Shown here piece by piece: positions 1 to 7,468 of a stretch of 22,197 bases of DNA; within the stretch, counting starts at the first letter, position 1; each line of letters begins with the position of its first letter. The position numbers and the translations under genes were made by a program. This DNA comes from CAYPCH01 sp964409165 (GTDB lineage: Bacteria > Bacillota > Clostridia > Acetivibrionales > Acetivibrionaceae). A model generated the notes under the pieces. The model searched no databases. It was not told the origin of the DNA and worked only from the letters and a program-made list of their open reading frames with translations. The stretch is from contig CAYPCH010000060.1 of assembly GCA_964409165.1 (NCBI GenBank), positions 1-22,197 on the forward strand. Reading direction: 5' to 3'.

Positions 1-959
1 TCCAGCTTTTCTTGCAATTTGGATTTTTCTTTTTCCAGAGGGTCTATGTATTCTTTTTCTGCATCCTTTTTTTCCTGCTCCAACCTGCTTATTTCTGCTA
101 ATGTCTCAAGTATTTCAGGAGATTCTTCTATTTCTTCTGTTTCTACTCCCACTACTTTTGCTGCTATCAGTACTGCCAAAAGGCGCTTTTGTTCACTTAT
201 TGAGTCTTCCAGCGGTTTTATGTATTCCTCTTTTGCGTCTTCTAGTTCCCTTTCTTTTTCGGCTATTTTGTCTTCAAACACAGTTATTTGCTTTTCAAGT
301 CTTGTTTTTTCTGCTAACAGGTCAATGTATTCATTTAACAGCTTGTTCAAACCTTTTCCGTAATTGAATGTGTTTGAGCACATTACATTATCTGATAATC
401 CTAGCTTCTCCTCATGAATCTTTGTCAAGTCTTTTTCAAAATTCAAACTAAGTTTTATGATTGCAGACTGCTTACCCAAATCGCTTATTGAAAAAATCTT
501 TTCGAGAAACTCTTCCGCCAACTGCTTTGGTGCACGGTATTTCATATATTCTACAATTTGATCCCGTATCACTTCGTTTTCTGCAATACTGTACATAGGT
601 GTTATTTCTAAACGCTCCACCTTGTATCCGTACAAGTCTAATATCTTCCATCCAAGCTTTTCTTTTTCTTCTTTTGACATTAACATTTTGTTAAGGTTAT
701 CCAATACAATTGCTTCCAGCTTCTTCGGGTCATTTTCGTACAAACCAAATAGTCCATACTGCTCTTTTAATGTTTTATCATATACCGATAATTCCGACAT
801 CAACGCAGTGCTAATAGCGCTTTGTGCTTGACTTTTGCCTGTTGTGATTCTTGCCCCGTCAACCAAGACTCCTGTCAGCATCATTACTGCAACTAAAATT
901 ATTGCTAAAAATATTGATATGGCACCTTTTGTTTTTTCAAATACTCTCATAAAATTCAT
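1..959 (-). CDS. TadG/DUF5702-like membrane-anchored protein, 3' end outside window
   Basis: An uninterrupted minus-strand frame runs from an ATG at 959 past base 1, so about 319 N-terminal residues are visible and the C-terminus is missing. A GGAGG at 969-973 lies 9 nt before this ATG; an in-frame ATG at 965 is too close to it. The N-terminus (KTKGAISIFLAIILVAV, then VDGARI) is a single hydrophobic segment of the type seen in TadG and in the clostridial DUF5702 family, which anchors the protein with most of the chain outside. After about residue 210 the sequence becomes a long, charged coiled coil rich in Glu and Lys, with two related blocks containing EEYIKPLE and KEYIDPLE. It lies 23 bp downstream of the TadE-like gene and is probably cotranscribed with it. 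The pilus-associated role is inferred from family and neighbour; the DUF5702 assignment is from memory. Confidence 0.75.
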   Translation of the reverse strand, partial: MNFMRVFEKTKGAISIFLAIILVAVMMLTGVLVDGARITTGKSQAQSAISTALMSELSVYDKTLKEQYGLFGLYENDPKKLEAIVLDNLNKMLMSKEEKEKLGWKILDLYGYKVERLEITPMYSIAENEVIRDQIVEYMKYRAPKQLAEEFLEKIFSISDLGKQSAIIKLSLNFEKDLTKIHEEKLGLSDNVMCSNTFNYGKGLNKLLNEYIDLLAEKTRLEKQITVFEDKIAEKERELEDAKEEYIKPLEDSISEQKRLLAVLIAAKVVGVETEEIEESPEILETLAEISRLEQEKKDAEKEYIDPLEKEKSKLQEKL

Positions 960-982
960 CTGCATTGACCTCCCATATATTT

Positions 983-1639
983 CTAATACACAAACGAACT
1001 AAGTTTGTCAAATAACTTCCTCATTGAGCTCAACACAGTGTCAGACAATTTAACCCCTAGTCGTTTTTCAACTCCCTTATCTATTTGATTGGAAACATCC
1101 ACCAGCATATCCGTACTTCTTATATACTCCGCCGGTTCACTGATAACCGCTTCTGCCCGCGAACCAATAACAAATTCGTTTCCTATACCAAATCTATTTA
1201 ATAAACTCCCAAAGGGCATTTTATAATTATGCTCTATTTGCACTACCAGTTTTTTATCAAACACTGCCTTCTTTATTTCAACTGTCGGATTACATTTTCT
1301 GCCAGCACCCAATATGCTTTTCCTTTCAACCTCATATATTACATACTGCTTAATTATATCCTTTTTTCTATCCTCATTTGTGTCTATCAGCCTCCAGTAA
1401 GGCATTGTATCTCTCATATCCTTTTTCTCTATTTTTTGCATAAACATATCTTTGTAGGGATTTACCCACATAACAGCACCTTTTTCAACGGCATCATTTG
1501 CAATAGATGATATACATGCTTGCTGATACAAAAGCATACACAAATACATTATGATGATAATTACAAAAAATGTTGTTGTAAAGACTATTGTTGTTTCTAT
1601 TGTCAAGCTTCCGTTATTCTCTCTTAGTTTTTTGATCAT
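983..1639 (-). CDS. TadE-like pseudopilin
   Basis: A 218-residue protein with a short basic N-terminus, then GSLTIETTIVF leading into a hydrophobic helix (about residues 16-38). The Gly before Ser11 and the Glu at +5 after it match the prepilin-peptidase site of TadE-family minor pilins of Tad/Flp pili. The remaining 180 residues are hydrophilic with no recognised catalytic motif, as in TadE. The start ATG at 1639 has GAGGTG 5 nt upstream. The gene ends 23 bp before the TadG/DUF5702-like gene, so the two probably form one transcript. No other tad genes (ATPase, TadB/C, prepilin peptidase) are visible upstream; the next 390 bp hold no gene. The pair may be an isolated TadE/TadG unit, or the rest of the locus may lie beyond base 1. 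Confidence 0.8.
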   Translation of the reverse strand: MIKKLRENNGSLTIETTIVFTTTFFVIIIIMYLCMLLYQQACISSIANDAVEKGAVMWVNPYKDMFMQKIEKKDMRDTMPYWRLIDTNEDRKKDIIKQYVIYEVERKSILGAGRKCNPTVEIKKAVFDKKLVVQIEHNYKMPFGSLLNRFGIGNEFVIGSRAEAVISEPAEYIRSTDMLVDVSNQIDKGVEKRLGVKLSDTVLSSMRKLFDKLSSFVY

Positions 1640-2033
1640 TTTGGCACCTCGATATTATACATTTTATTCGTTCTTGATAAAGCAGATATATCAACACAGG
1701 CTGGATTTTTATATCTTTAATGCTTATAACCATGCAAGTTCAAGGGATGTATGTCCTAGCTTCTGATTAGATTAACTCTCTTATGTACTTGCGTTAAGAT
1801 TTATAAAAAGTCAGACATGCTCTTTCCATCTTTTTTTAAAAATACCTCTCTTTTTTTATTTCACTTTTTCACGTCGCTATTTGGCTTCAAATAAGCGTTA
1901 AGTCAAAATTATAGTAAAAGTTATATTTCACCTAGAAATTGAAGTGCCATGTAAAATCTTTATCGCATTCAATATATATATAGCTTAAAATCCATTAGAT
2001 GAATCATATTAATAATACATTTTATTTAACATA
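1640..2033. other. 394-bp intergenic region, no gene seen
   Basis: This AT-rich spacer separates the TadE-like gene from the pseudogene. I see no coding frame with a ribosome binding site. It holds a small imperfect hairpin at 1874-1896 (CGCTATTTG / CAAATAAGCG) and one copy of a dispersed 38-nt motif at 1935-1980. A TATAAT stands about 12 bp before the TadE start, too close to be a convincing promoter for a leadered transcript. Confidence 0.5.
1935..1980 (+). repeat. Dispersed intergenic motif, copy A
   Basis: The core TGAAGTGCCATGTAAAATC, then TTTATCGCATTCAATATA, recurs on the minus strand at 8871-8915 and 4391-4435 with about 75-85% identity by eye. This copy lies on the plus strand and does not point at a plus-strand gene, which favours a repeat over a promoter element. 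Confidence 0.5.
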
Positions 2034-2567
2034 TTACCAAATTTTTTCTTCAATTTCAATATGCTTTTTGTATGTTAAAAAAGCCTTGCCTGTATATTGC
2101 AACGCTATCCTATTCTCGGGTCTGGTATCAAAAAAGTACAACACAATCAGAAACAGCCATTCGAAAGGTTTCATCACGATATATACAATATCTGCACGCA
2201 AGCTGGTTGTAATATGTTTTGACAGAGGATATCCGTATTTATCATAGATATGCCTTACAATTCTATGCAACCAAGGCATTCTCTCCTCTATCAACTGCTC
2301 AAATGCATTTGCTACACAGAGTTGCCTGTTTACTACAATTTTGGCGCCGTGCCTTATACCCATCCTGGTGGGTTTCACTATCTTTTTATGCCCATGTAAT
2401 GCCGCTGTACATAAATAGTGTCCTTGTGGTTGAATCGGAGGTGGGGATATCTTTTGTGACAGGGTCCAATCGCTGGTTTCAGTAAATGCTTTAATAGCTG
2501 CGTCCGGCGACTGCCCAAATAAAACAAGACTGTAGGCATATGCACATATGAGACAGGAGTATGAAGG
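2034..2567 (-). pseudogene. 5'-truncated, frameshifted membrane protein (DUF6688-like)
   Basis: A stop-free minus-strand frame covers 2567-2034 (177 residues) but has no usable start in its first 60 codons; the first candidate is a GTG at 2378 in the middle of conserved sequence. The frame reads SPDAAIKAFTETSDW, then GHYLCTAALHGHKKI, RMGIRHG, NRQLCVANAFEQLIEER, YDKYGYPLSKHI and a hydrophobic MKPLEW-like segment (MKPFEWLFLIVLYFF). This matches the C-terminal half of a clostridial membrane family that I recall as DUF6688. The multi-spanning N-terminal half is missing. Upstream of 2567 another frame stays open to 2665 and may be the continuation after a frameshift. A terminator stem overlaps the upstream end, suggesting a deletion junction near 2570-2660. 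The short GTG-initiated protein (2034-2378) could still be made, but I see no ribosome binding site for it. Confidence 0.65.
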
Positions 2568-2645
2568 TCAATCGTACCGCTACCGATAACAACAGGTTGT
2601 GTATACTCCATTGCGCTCCAAGAACTAAATAATATTAAGCATAGC

Positions 2646-2690
2646 AAAAAAGGAGTGCTGAACAATTAACTTCGCAGCACTCCTTTTTCT
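2646..2690 (-). terminator. Rho-independent terminator after the micro-ORF/M23 gene
   Basis: The inverted repeat AAAAAGGAGTGCTG (2647-2660) / CAGCACTCCTTTTT (2675-2688) is perfect with a 14-nt loop. Read on the minus strand, the second arm runs into six T residues. It lies about 25 bp downstream of the 37-residue ORF and should end the M23-peptidase transcript. The symmetric T-tract could also work on the plus strand. Confidence 0.85.
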
Positions 2691-2712
2691 TTTGTACTCC
2701 TTCAAGTAGCAA

Positions 2713-2826
2713 CTACATCATCATATCTTTATATTTATTCAAATCATCTGCATTCTTAATAAATTTTGTCAATGACTCAGTAACCTTGTCAAGTTCAAGC
2801 GCAGTACGTTTAAGATCCTCCATCAT
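2713..2826 (-). CDS. 37-residue acidic/basic helical micro-protein
   Basis: A short frame from ATG 2826 (or ATG 2823) to a TAG at 2713. It encodes MMEDLKRTALELDKVTES, then LTKFIKNADDLNKYKDMMM. The composition suggests one amphipathic helix with Leu/Ile spacing. It sits between the M23 peptidase gene (ending 50 bp upstream) and a strong terminator 25 bp downstream, so it occupies the last position of a transcript. The ribosome binding site is weak (ACAGG, 7 nt before the first ATG). Its placement directly before the terminator and its helix-like composition support it; the short length and weak start signal argue for caution. I do not recognise the family. Confidence 0.45.
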   Translation of the reverse strand: MMEDLKRTALELDKVTESLTKFIKNADDLNKYKDMMM

Positions 2827-2875
2827 TATTACCTGTTATATATCTGAATCTATCTTATATATCTAAATACACATG

Positions 2876-4282
2876 TTATTTTATGTAATTCATCGGATTT
2901 ACAGGGATTCCGTTTTTACGAACTTCGAAATGGAGGTGAGGGCCTGTAGACCTGCCTGTACTTCCCACATATCCTATTATATCACCCTTGGCTACCCTTT
3001 TCCCTTTTTTCACATTCATTCTGTCTTGATGCCCGTAATATGTATTAAATCCGTTTTCGTGATCTATTATAACCAGATTGCCATATCCGCTCATCCATCC
3101 GGCAAATTTTACAATACCGCCGTCTGAAGCTGTAATGGGAGTTCCACGCGGTACCGCAATATCCACTCCGTTATGCTGTCTCCCCCATCTCTCGCCAAAG
3201 GATGATGAATACCTTCCGCGGGTAGGCACGGCAAACGAACCTGTTGCAACTGTCCGTGGTCTTTGTTTTGTCCCTTTTAACAAGACCCCGGGCTTGGGTA
3301 CTTGCAAAACACTTTCGCTATATACATTGGTTTCTTCCAGAACGCCGTTAACAACCACAAGTTCTTGCTTTACAAGACTTTTTCCTTCTAATCCTTGTAT
3401 TTTAGTTTTTGTATCTCCTCTGTATAAATCCTCTGTTTCCTCATACACAATCTCATAAGGAATACTTTCAATAACAGTTTGGTATATTATCTTTTGAACA
3501 TTTAAGCCATACCTTGGTACTACCAGATTCAATACCTGACCTATTGAAATATGGTCTACATTCAAATCTGGATTTGCTTTCTCAATATCTGCAACCCTGA
3601 CTCCTAACTCTTCAGCAATTTCGCTGACTGTATCGCCTGCCTCGACGGTATATGTTCTCAACTCGCTGCCCGGCTCTATTATTGCTTCATAAACTTCTTC
3701 CGGGTTGTCCAGCTCCTTTAGCGGAACATTTTTTTCAACTATGTTGACATCCTCAACAAAACCTATTTCTTTAACATTCTCACTCTTATTCTCATCTTTA
3801 TTTATGTAAGGTTCCTTTACTTTATCAAGTACTTTTTCGGCAGAAGCCTTATCCTTAAAGCACGCTATGTCTTTACCGTCAACATTTATAGCATACGCCT
3901 TCAAGTTCAGTTTTGCACTATCCCCAAGTAAATCCTTTAGTGTGCTGTTTTCAAGTTTGCTTATATCCTTCAGTGCAACTTTATTGAAGGTTAACTTATT
4001 CATTAAAACAGCTTCTGCTCCATATTTCTGTTCTGTCCTTTTCAAAATATCTTTTACCATATTATCTATAATATCTGTAGTTTCTACTGTCGCTATGTAT
4101 TTATCGTCAAGCATTACTTCGTAAGCATCTTCAGTTGAACCCGCAAACAACACTGTTGTTCCTGCAACAACTACCACAATAATAGCTGCTGTAGTCAAAA
4201 ACAATATAAACTTTTTCCTCTCCAACATCTTTACTTTAGATAACAGTTCCATCAGAAATTTTCTGTTAAAATAGTTTCTCAT
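2876..4282 (-). CDS. Membrane-anchored M23 endopeptidase with LysM and G5 domains
   Basis: A cell-wall hydrolase of about 468 residues. One transmembrane segment (about 25-47) exports and anchors it. A long extracellular linker follows, then a LysM peptidoglycan-binding domain (about 210-256, TYTVEAGDTVSEIAEELG), a G5 domain (about 267-338) and a C-terminal zinc-dependent M23 domain (about 357-468). The zinc ligands are visible: His370 and Asp374 in HNGVD, and the last His of GPHLHFEV (His451). The family cuts peptide cross-bridges, in growth, division or sporulation. I chose ATG 4282: a TTG at 4306 would extend the protein by eight residues but overlaps the AAGGAG Shine-Dalgarno. The chosen spacing, 13 nt, is rather long. 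The upstream region carries one copy of the dispersed motif. A micro-ORF and terminator follow. Confidence 0.9.
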   Translation of the reverse strand: MRNYFNRKFLMELLSKVKMLERKKFILFLTTAAIIVVVVAGTTVLFAGSTEDAYEVMLDDKYIATVETTDIIDNMVKDILKRTEQKYGAEAVLMNKLTFNKVALKDISKLENSTLKDLLGDSAKLNLKAYAINVDGKDIACFKDKASAEKVLDKVKEPYINKDENKSENVKEIGFVEDVNIVEKNVPLKELDNPEEVYEAIIEPGSELRTYTVEAGDTVSEIAEELGVRVADIEKANPDLNVDHISIGQVLNLVVPRYGLNVQKIIYQTVIESIPYEIVYEETEDLYRGDTKTKIQGLEGKSLVKQELVVVNGVLEETNVYSESVLQVPKPGVLLKGTKQRPRTVATGSFAVPTRGRYSSSFGERWGRQHNGVDIAVPRGTPITASDGGIVKFAGWMSGYGNLVIIDHENGFNTYYGHQDRMNVKKGKRVAKGDIIGYVGSTGRSTGPHLHFEVRKNGIPVNPMNYIK

Positions 4283-4390
4283 CAGTATTAAGAATCTCCT
4301 TGTCAAGATAAAATGTGTATATCTTATAATACTTTATATCATTATGCAAATGTATGCAATATTTTTCAGTAATTTTATTGTTTTATTATA

Positions 4391-4469
4391 ACTATGCTAA
4401 ATGCAATGAAACTTTTACATCGCACTTTAATTTTTCCAATGCACAATCTTTTTCGTGATTAATATAATA
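4391..4469 (-). repeat. Dispersed intergenic motif, copy C, upstream of the M23 gene
   Basis: On the minus strand this reads ATTAATCACGAAAAAGATTG, then AAAGTGCGATGTAAAAG, then TTTCATTGCATTTAGCATA. Both blocks recur, in the same order and orientation, at 8871-8975 upstream of citrate synthase; the second block recurs at 1935-1980. It ends about 110 bp before the M23 start codon and directly abuts the first palindromic element. It may be a regulatory site or a decayed repeat. Confidence 0.45.
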
Positions 4470-4470
4470 C

Positions 4471-4605
4471 ACTCAACTTTCCCACAGTATTTATGGGCTC
4501 TTTGCCACTAACGTAGCATTGCTCACCGCGGTCAAAAAGTAAACTTTTTGACCTTAACTTGTGAGCAACCAAAGCCTCAAAATACTATAAGTGGAAAAGT
4601 TGAGT
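4471..4605 (+). repeat. MITE-like palindromic element, copy 1 (135 bp)
   Basis: The terminal inverted repeats are ACTCAACTTTCCCAC and GTGGAAAAGTTGAGT (one mismatch), enclosing a central hairpin with arms GTCAAAAAGT / ACTTTTTGAC. It is flanked on both sides by AATAC (4466-4470 and 4606-4610), consistent with a 5-bp target duplication. It starts 30 bp beyond the stop of the last ABC permease gene, where it could form a 3' hairpin. One inner arm carries CCGCGG in place of the longer CAAGTTAAGG-type arm. Confidence 0.85.
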
Positions 4606-4634
4606 AATACAGTACAAAACCACTGTAGAGTTTT

Positions 4635-5432
4635 TTACGAACCTGTTCCTGTGTAGCTGTTCAAGCCTTTCGTCCATACAGCATAGGCAATCATAAATAA
4701 CGTTACAGCTACAAAAGGAGTTATAAAAACCATCACATCAGTATCACCGGGTCTTAAAAAGAACTTTGCTGGATAATAAGAAACAAAAGCTATAGGCACT
4801 ATTCCCGTAAAAATAAATCTGAATACATTGTTGAATATTGTCATAGGATACCTCGCATACTGACCCATTCTTGATATCAACTCCATTACCGAAATCGATT
4901 CAATAACCCAAAACGATACTGACGCGGAAATTATCATCATGGAAATCATAATAAGGGACGCACTGAAAACAAAAATAAAAAGCATGATTATATTAATGGG
5001 AGTCCAGCTAATGCCAAGCTTCACACAGGAATACACAAATATTATTAACGCAAACGCCAGCTGACCCAGCCCTTTGAGGTCAAAAACCTCTGAAGAATAG
5101 TAGAACAAAGTATTAATGGGCTTAAAATAATATTTTATAAATGCCCCGCTTTTAAGGTGAAACCTTAGCGACCAAAGATTATCAAAAAACAGCTGCTGCG
5201 GTGTCAGTGCAAGTAATGCAAATGCATACAGAAAAAGCAGCTCATTATAATTCCAGCCGTCGATATTGTTTATTGACTTAAATAAAATCCAGTAAGAAAA
5301 CAATCCCGTAATATTTAAAAGCAGCATGGCGAAAGTGCTTATGTAAAAATCGCTCCTAAACTGCATCCTCGCTTTAATGTATTGTGATACCATCATGAAA
5401 TAAAGCCTTATATAAAACCTCAATGTCTTCAT
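4635..5432 (-). CDS. ABC-2 type exporter permease (second permease)
   Basis: A 265-residue integral membrane protein with about six hydrophobic segments (roughly residues 30-52, 62-80, 115-135, 145-170, 205-228, 232-252) and no signal peptide. It belongs to the ABC-2 permease group often encoded as a pair with one ATPase (PF06182-like, formerly DUF990), which exports an undefined substrate. The start ATG at 5432 follows the upstream permease stop by one base, and the GGAGG lies inside the end of that gene, so translation is coupled. It is the last gene of the three-gene operon; the palindromic element begins 30 bp downstream. No substrate can be named from sequence. Confidence 0.88.
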   Translation of the reverse strand: MKTLRFYIRLYFMMVSQYIKARMQFRSDFYISTFAMLLLNITGLFSYWILFKSINNIDGWNYNELLFLYAFALLALTPQQLFFDNLWSLRFHLKSGAFIKYYFKPINTLFYYSSEVFDLKGLGQLAFALIIFVYSCVKLGISWTPINIIMLFIFVFSASLIMISMMIISASVSFWVIESISVMELISRMGQYARYPMTIFNNVFRFIFTGIVPIAFVSYYPAKFFLRPGDTDVMVFITPFVAVTLFMIAYAVWTKGLNSYTGTGS

Positions 5433-5433
5433 G

Positions 5434-6228
5434 TCAACCTCCGTTAACTGTTACTACCTTAATGGCTTTTCGGTAAAATAGCCTGTTAAATGCAACAAGC
5501 ACCAGAATCCAAAAAATCTGTATAGCCAATCCGTTTAAATGCTGAACCAATGTTAGTTCCTTTGAAATCAATGTGTTCAACGGAATACTATATATAGCTT
5601 GAAAGGGAAGCAGGTTAACCACATTTCTCAATGCTTCAGGAAAAAAACTCAATGGTATTACAGCTCCCGACAAAAGCATCACTATTGAATCCTTTGCCGA
5701 ACTCATCCCCCATGTGGATTCATTGTAAAAACACAAAAGTCCTACAAAATAGTCTATATTAAACTGTATGAGAAATGCCATAACCAGTGACAGAACAAAA
5801 AACAATATGTTCCACCCCACCTTTATTTCTGGTTTGAACACCACCAGTATAAACACAGCTGACGGAATACTTATTGTTATCAATTTTATCAATACAACCC
5901 CAAGGCTGTCAAAAAGCTTGAATAATTGCAAATCCATAGGTTTTATAAGGTGCATAACAATTGTGCCCTCTATTACCTCCCTGGACATGCCCCACTCAAC
6001 CCATGTGGTAAAAAACACAAAAATGGTTGCTGCCAGCGCCAGATAAACAAAAACCTCGTTGAAGGTCATTCCGTTCAAGCTTGTTACGCCCGACGAATAA
6101 ATGGATCTCCACAAAAAATATATAACTGTTATATAAATCAAATTGCTGATGACAGTAAATATAGAGTTAAACCTGTATACCGTCATAAGCCTAAATACTT
6201 TTGCGGTAACGGTAAAATACTTTTTCAT
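5434..6228 (-). CDS. ABC-2 type exporter permease (first permease)
   Basis: A 264-residue membrane protein with about six hydrophobic helices and the cytoplasmic-loop motif EGTIVMHLIKPMD, typical of PF06182-like ABC-2 permeases. It resembles the neighbouring permease in length and layout, suggesting a heterodimeric channel. Its ATG overlaps the ATPase stop codon (ATGA-type overlap, 6225-6228), strong evidence of translational coupling. A conserved region near residues 172-182 (NESTWGMSSAK) is typical of the family. The complex would sit in the cytoplasmic membrane and export lipid, sugar, peptide or drug-like molecules; the substrate is unknown. Confidence 0.88.
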   Translation of the reverse strand: MKKYFTVTAKVFRLMTVYRFNSIFTVISNLIYITVIYFLWRSIYSSGVTSLNGMTFNEVFVYLALAATIFVFFTTWVEWGMSREVIEGTIVMHLIKPMDLQLFKLFDSLGVVLIKLITISIPSAVFILVVFKPEIKVGWNILFFVLSLVMAFLIQFNIDYFVGLLCFYNESTWGMSSAKDSIVMLLSGAVIPLSFFPEALRNVVNLLPFQAIYSIPLNTLISKELTLVQHLNGLAIQIFWILVLVAFNRLFYRKAIKVVTVNGG

Positions 6229-7247
6229 ATAAGACCACCTTCATAAATCTCTCTTATAACCTTCTCGGTAGGTATATCTTCAACCTTTATATCCCTTAAA
6301 GGATAAAGGGTCATAAGATAATTCAAAACCTCAACAGGTTTTATTTCCTCTACATTTACAGTTATACTGACCCAAGCCTCATCCTGACGTTCAATTTCCA
6401 TAGGTTTTGCGGACATGAATTTTTCATTGATCTTTTGTGTAAAATCCTTCAGCGTACTTTCGCCCTGATCGGGTAATTCCATCTTAAGTACCCTGTAGGA
6501 ACCGAAAATGCTGTTAACTTTTTGAGTGGTGCCGTCAAACAAAATTGACCCCTTATCAATAATTATTATTCTTTTGCACAATATCTCAAGATCGCTTATA
6601 TCATGGGTTGTAAGCAGAATAGTCGTTTTATTTATTGTGTTAAGCTCCTTTATAACGCTTCGGATTTTGTTCTTAATGGAAACATCCAGACCGATTGTGG
6701 GCTCATCCAGAAAAATAATTTTGGGGTTATGTAAAAAAGCCGCCACAATATCACACAGCATCCTCTGTCCTAGAGACAAAAACCTTACTGGAGTATTATT
6801 CAGGGACTTTAGATTGACAAGTTCGTTGAAAATCCCCATATTTTTCTCGTATACACTGTTTTCAATTTCAAATATTTCTTTGAGAACCTTGAAAGACTCT
6901 ATAACAGGCAACTCCCACCACAATTGGCTTCTCTGCCCGAAAACAACTCCTATGTTGCGTACATATTTCCTCCTTTGCCGGTAGGGTAAATAGTTATCAA
7001 TCATAATATCACCCGAAGTAGGCTCAAGCACACCCGTCATCATCTTTATGGTAGTTGATTTCCCCGCACCATTCGGTCCCACAAATCCTACCATTTCACC
7101 TTTATCTATACTCATGGATATATTATCTACAGCTTTTACTATCTTGTAATCTCTTGAAAAAAGATCCTTTATAGCCCCACCCAGACCTTCATGCCTGTTC
7201 AAAACCTTAAAATGTTTGCTCAAATTGTTCAGCTCAATTATGCTCAT
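6225..7247 (-). CDS. ABC transporter ATP-binding protein
   Basis: A 340-residue ATPase with all core motifs: Walker A GPNGAGKST (about 57-65), Q-loop GQRSQLWWELP, a signature variant LSLGQRM (157-163) in place of LSGGQ, Walker B IIFLDEPTIGLD (from about 178) and the switch region LLTTHDISDLE. A C-terminal extension of about 100 residues resembles that of DrrA-type and other ABC-2 exporter ATPases. I chose ATG 7247, with GGGGTG 5 nt upstream; an upstream in-frame start at 7322 would add 25 hydrophobic residues without a ribosome binding site. It is the first gene of an operon with two ABC-2 permeases. It would energise export; the substrate is not determined. Confidence 0.92.
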   Translation of the reverse strand: MSIIELNNLSKHFKVLNRHEGLGGAIKDLFSRDYKIVKAVDNISMSIDKGEMVGFVGPNGAGKSTTIKMMTGVLEPTSGDIMIDNYLPYRQRRKYVRNIGVVFGQRSQLWWELPVIESFKVLKEIFEIENSVYEKNMGIFNELVNLKSLNNTPVRFLSLGQRMLCDIVAAFLHNPKIIFLDEPTIGLDVSIKNKIRSVIKELNTINKTTILLTTHDISDLEILCKRIIIIDKGSILFDGTTQKVNSIFGSYRVLKMELPDQGESTLKDFTQKINEKFMSAKPMEIERQDEAWVSITVNVEEIKPVEVLNYLMTLYPLRDIKVEDIPTEKVIREIYEGGLI

Positions 7248-7419
7248 AAAGACACCCCACATTTGCATATAAAATTCATTAAACAAGATTATATAGACAT
7301 CACGTATTATATAATTGCACATAAATCAGGTTAGCAGAAGAAATAATAACAGAAAAGATAACAATAGAAGGAATTAAACAGGTTAAGTGTTTTTCTCCTA
7401 ACAGATGTTTTTCTTCTAA

Positions 7420-7453
7420 CAGAAAAGAGGCATAATGTATACCCTCTTTTCTG
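7420..7453 (-). terminator. Hairpin downstream of citrate synthase
   Basis: CAGAAAAGAGG (7420-7430) and CCTCTTTTCTG (7443-7453) form a perfect 11-bp stem with a 12-nt loop, starting 16 bp after the citrate synthase stop. The T-rich part is inside the stem rather than behind it, so termination is likely but not classical. The neighbouring CTCCTAACAG and CTTCTAACAG are short direct repeats. Confidence 0.55.
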
Positions 7454-7468
7454 CATTCTGTATATTGA

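Noticed and set aside
3048..3075. A TTTTCGTGATCTATTATA match to part of the dispersed intergenic motif
   Set aside because: It lies inside the M23 peptidase coding sequence over conserved residues (IIDHENGF), so the resemblance is probably chance.
4471..4605. Considered the palindromic element as a tRNA, riboswitch or CRISPR-like repeat
   Set aside because: Copies are dispersed, inverted relative to each other, flanked by short direct duplications and lack spacers or conserved RNA cores. A mobile-element explanation fits better.
6225..7322. Longer start for the ABC ATPase at 7322
   Set aside because: The extra 25 residues are hydrophobic, have no ribosome binding site, and precede a start at 7247 with GGGGTG at good spacing; ATPases of this family begin near that point.
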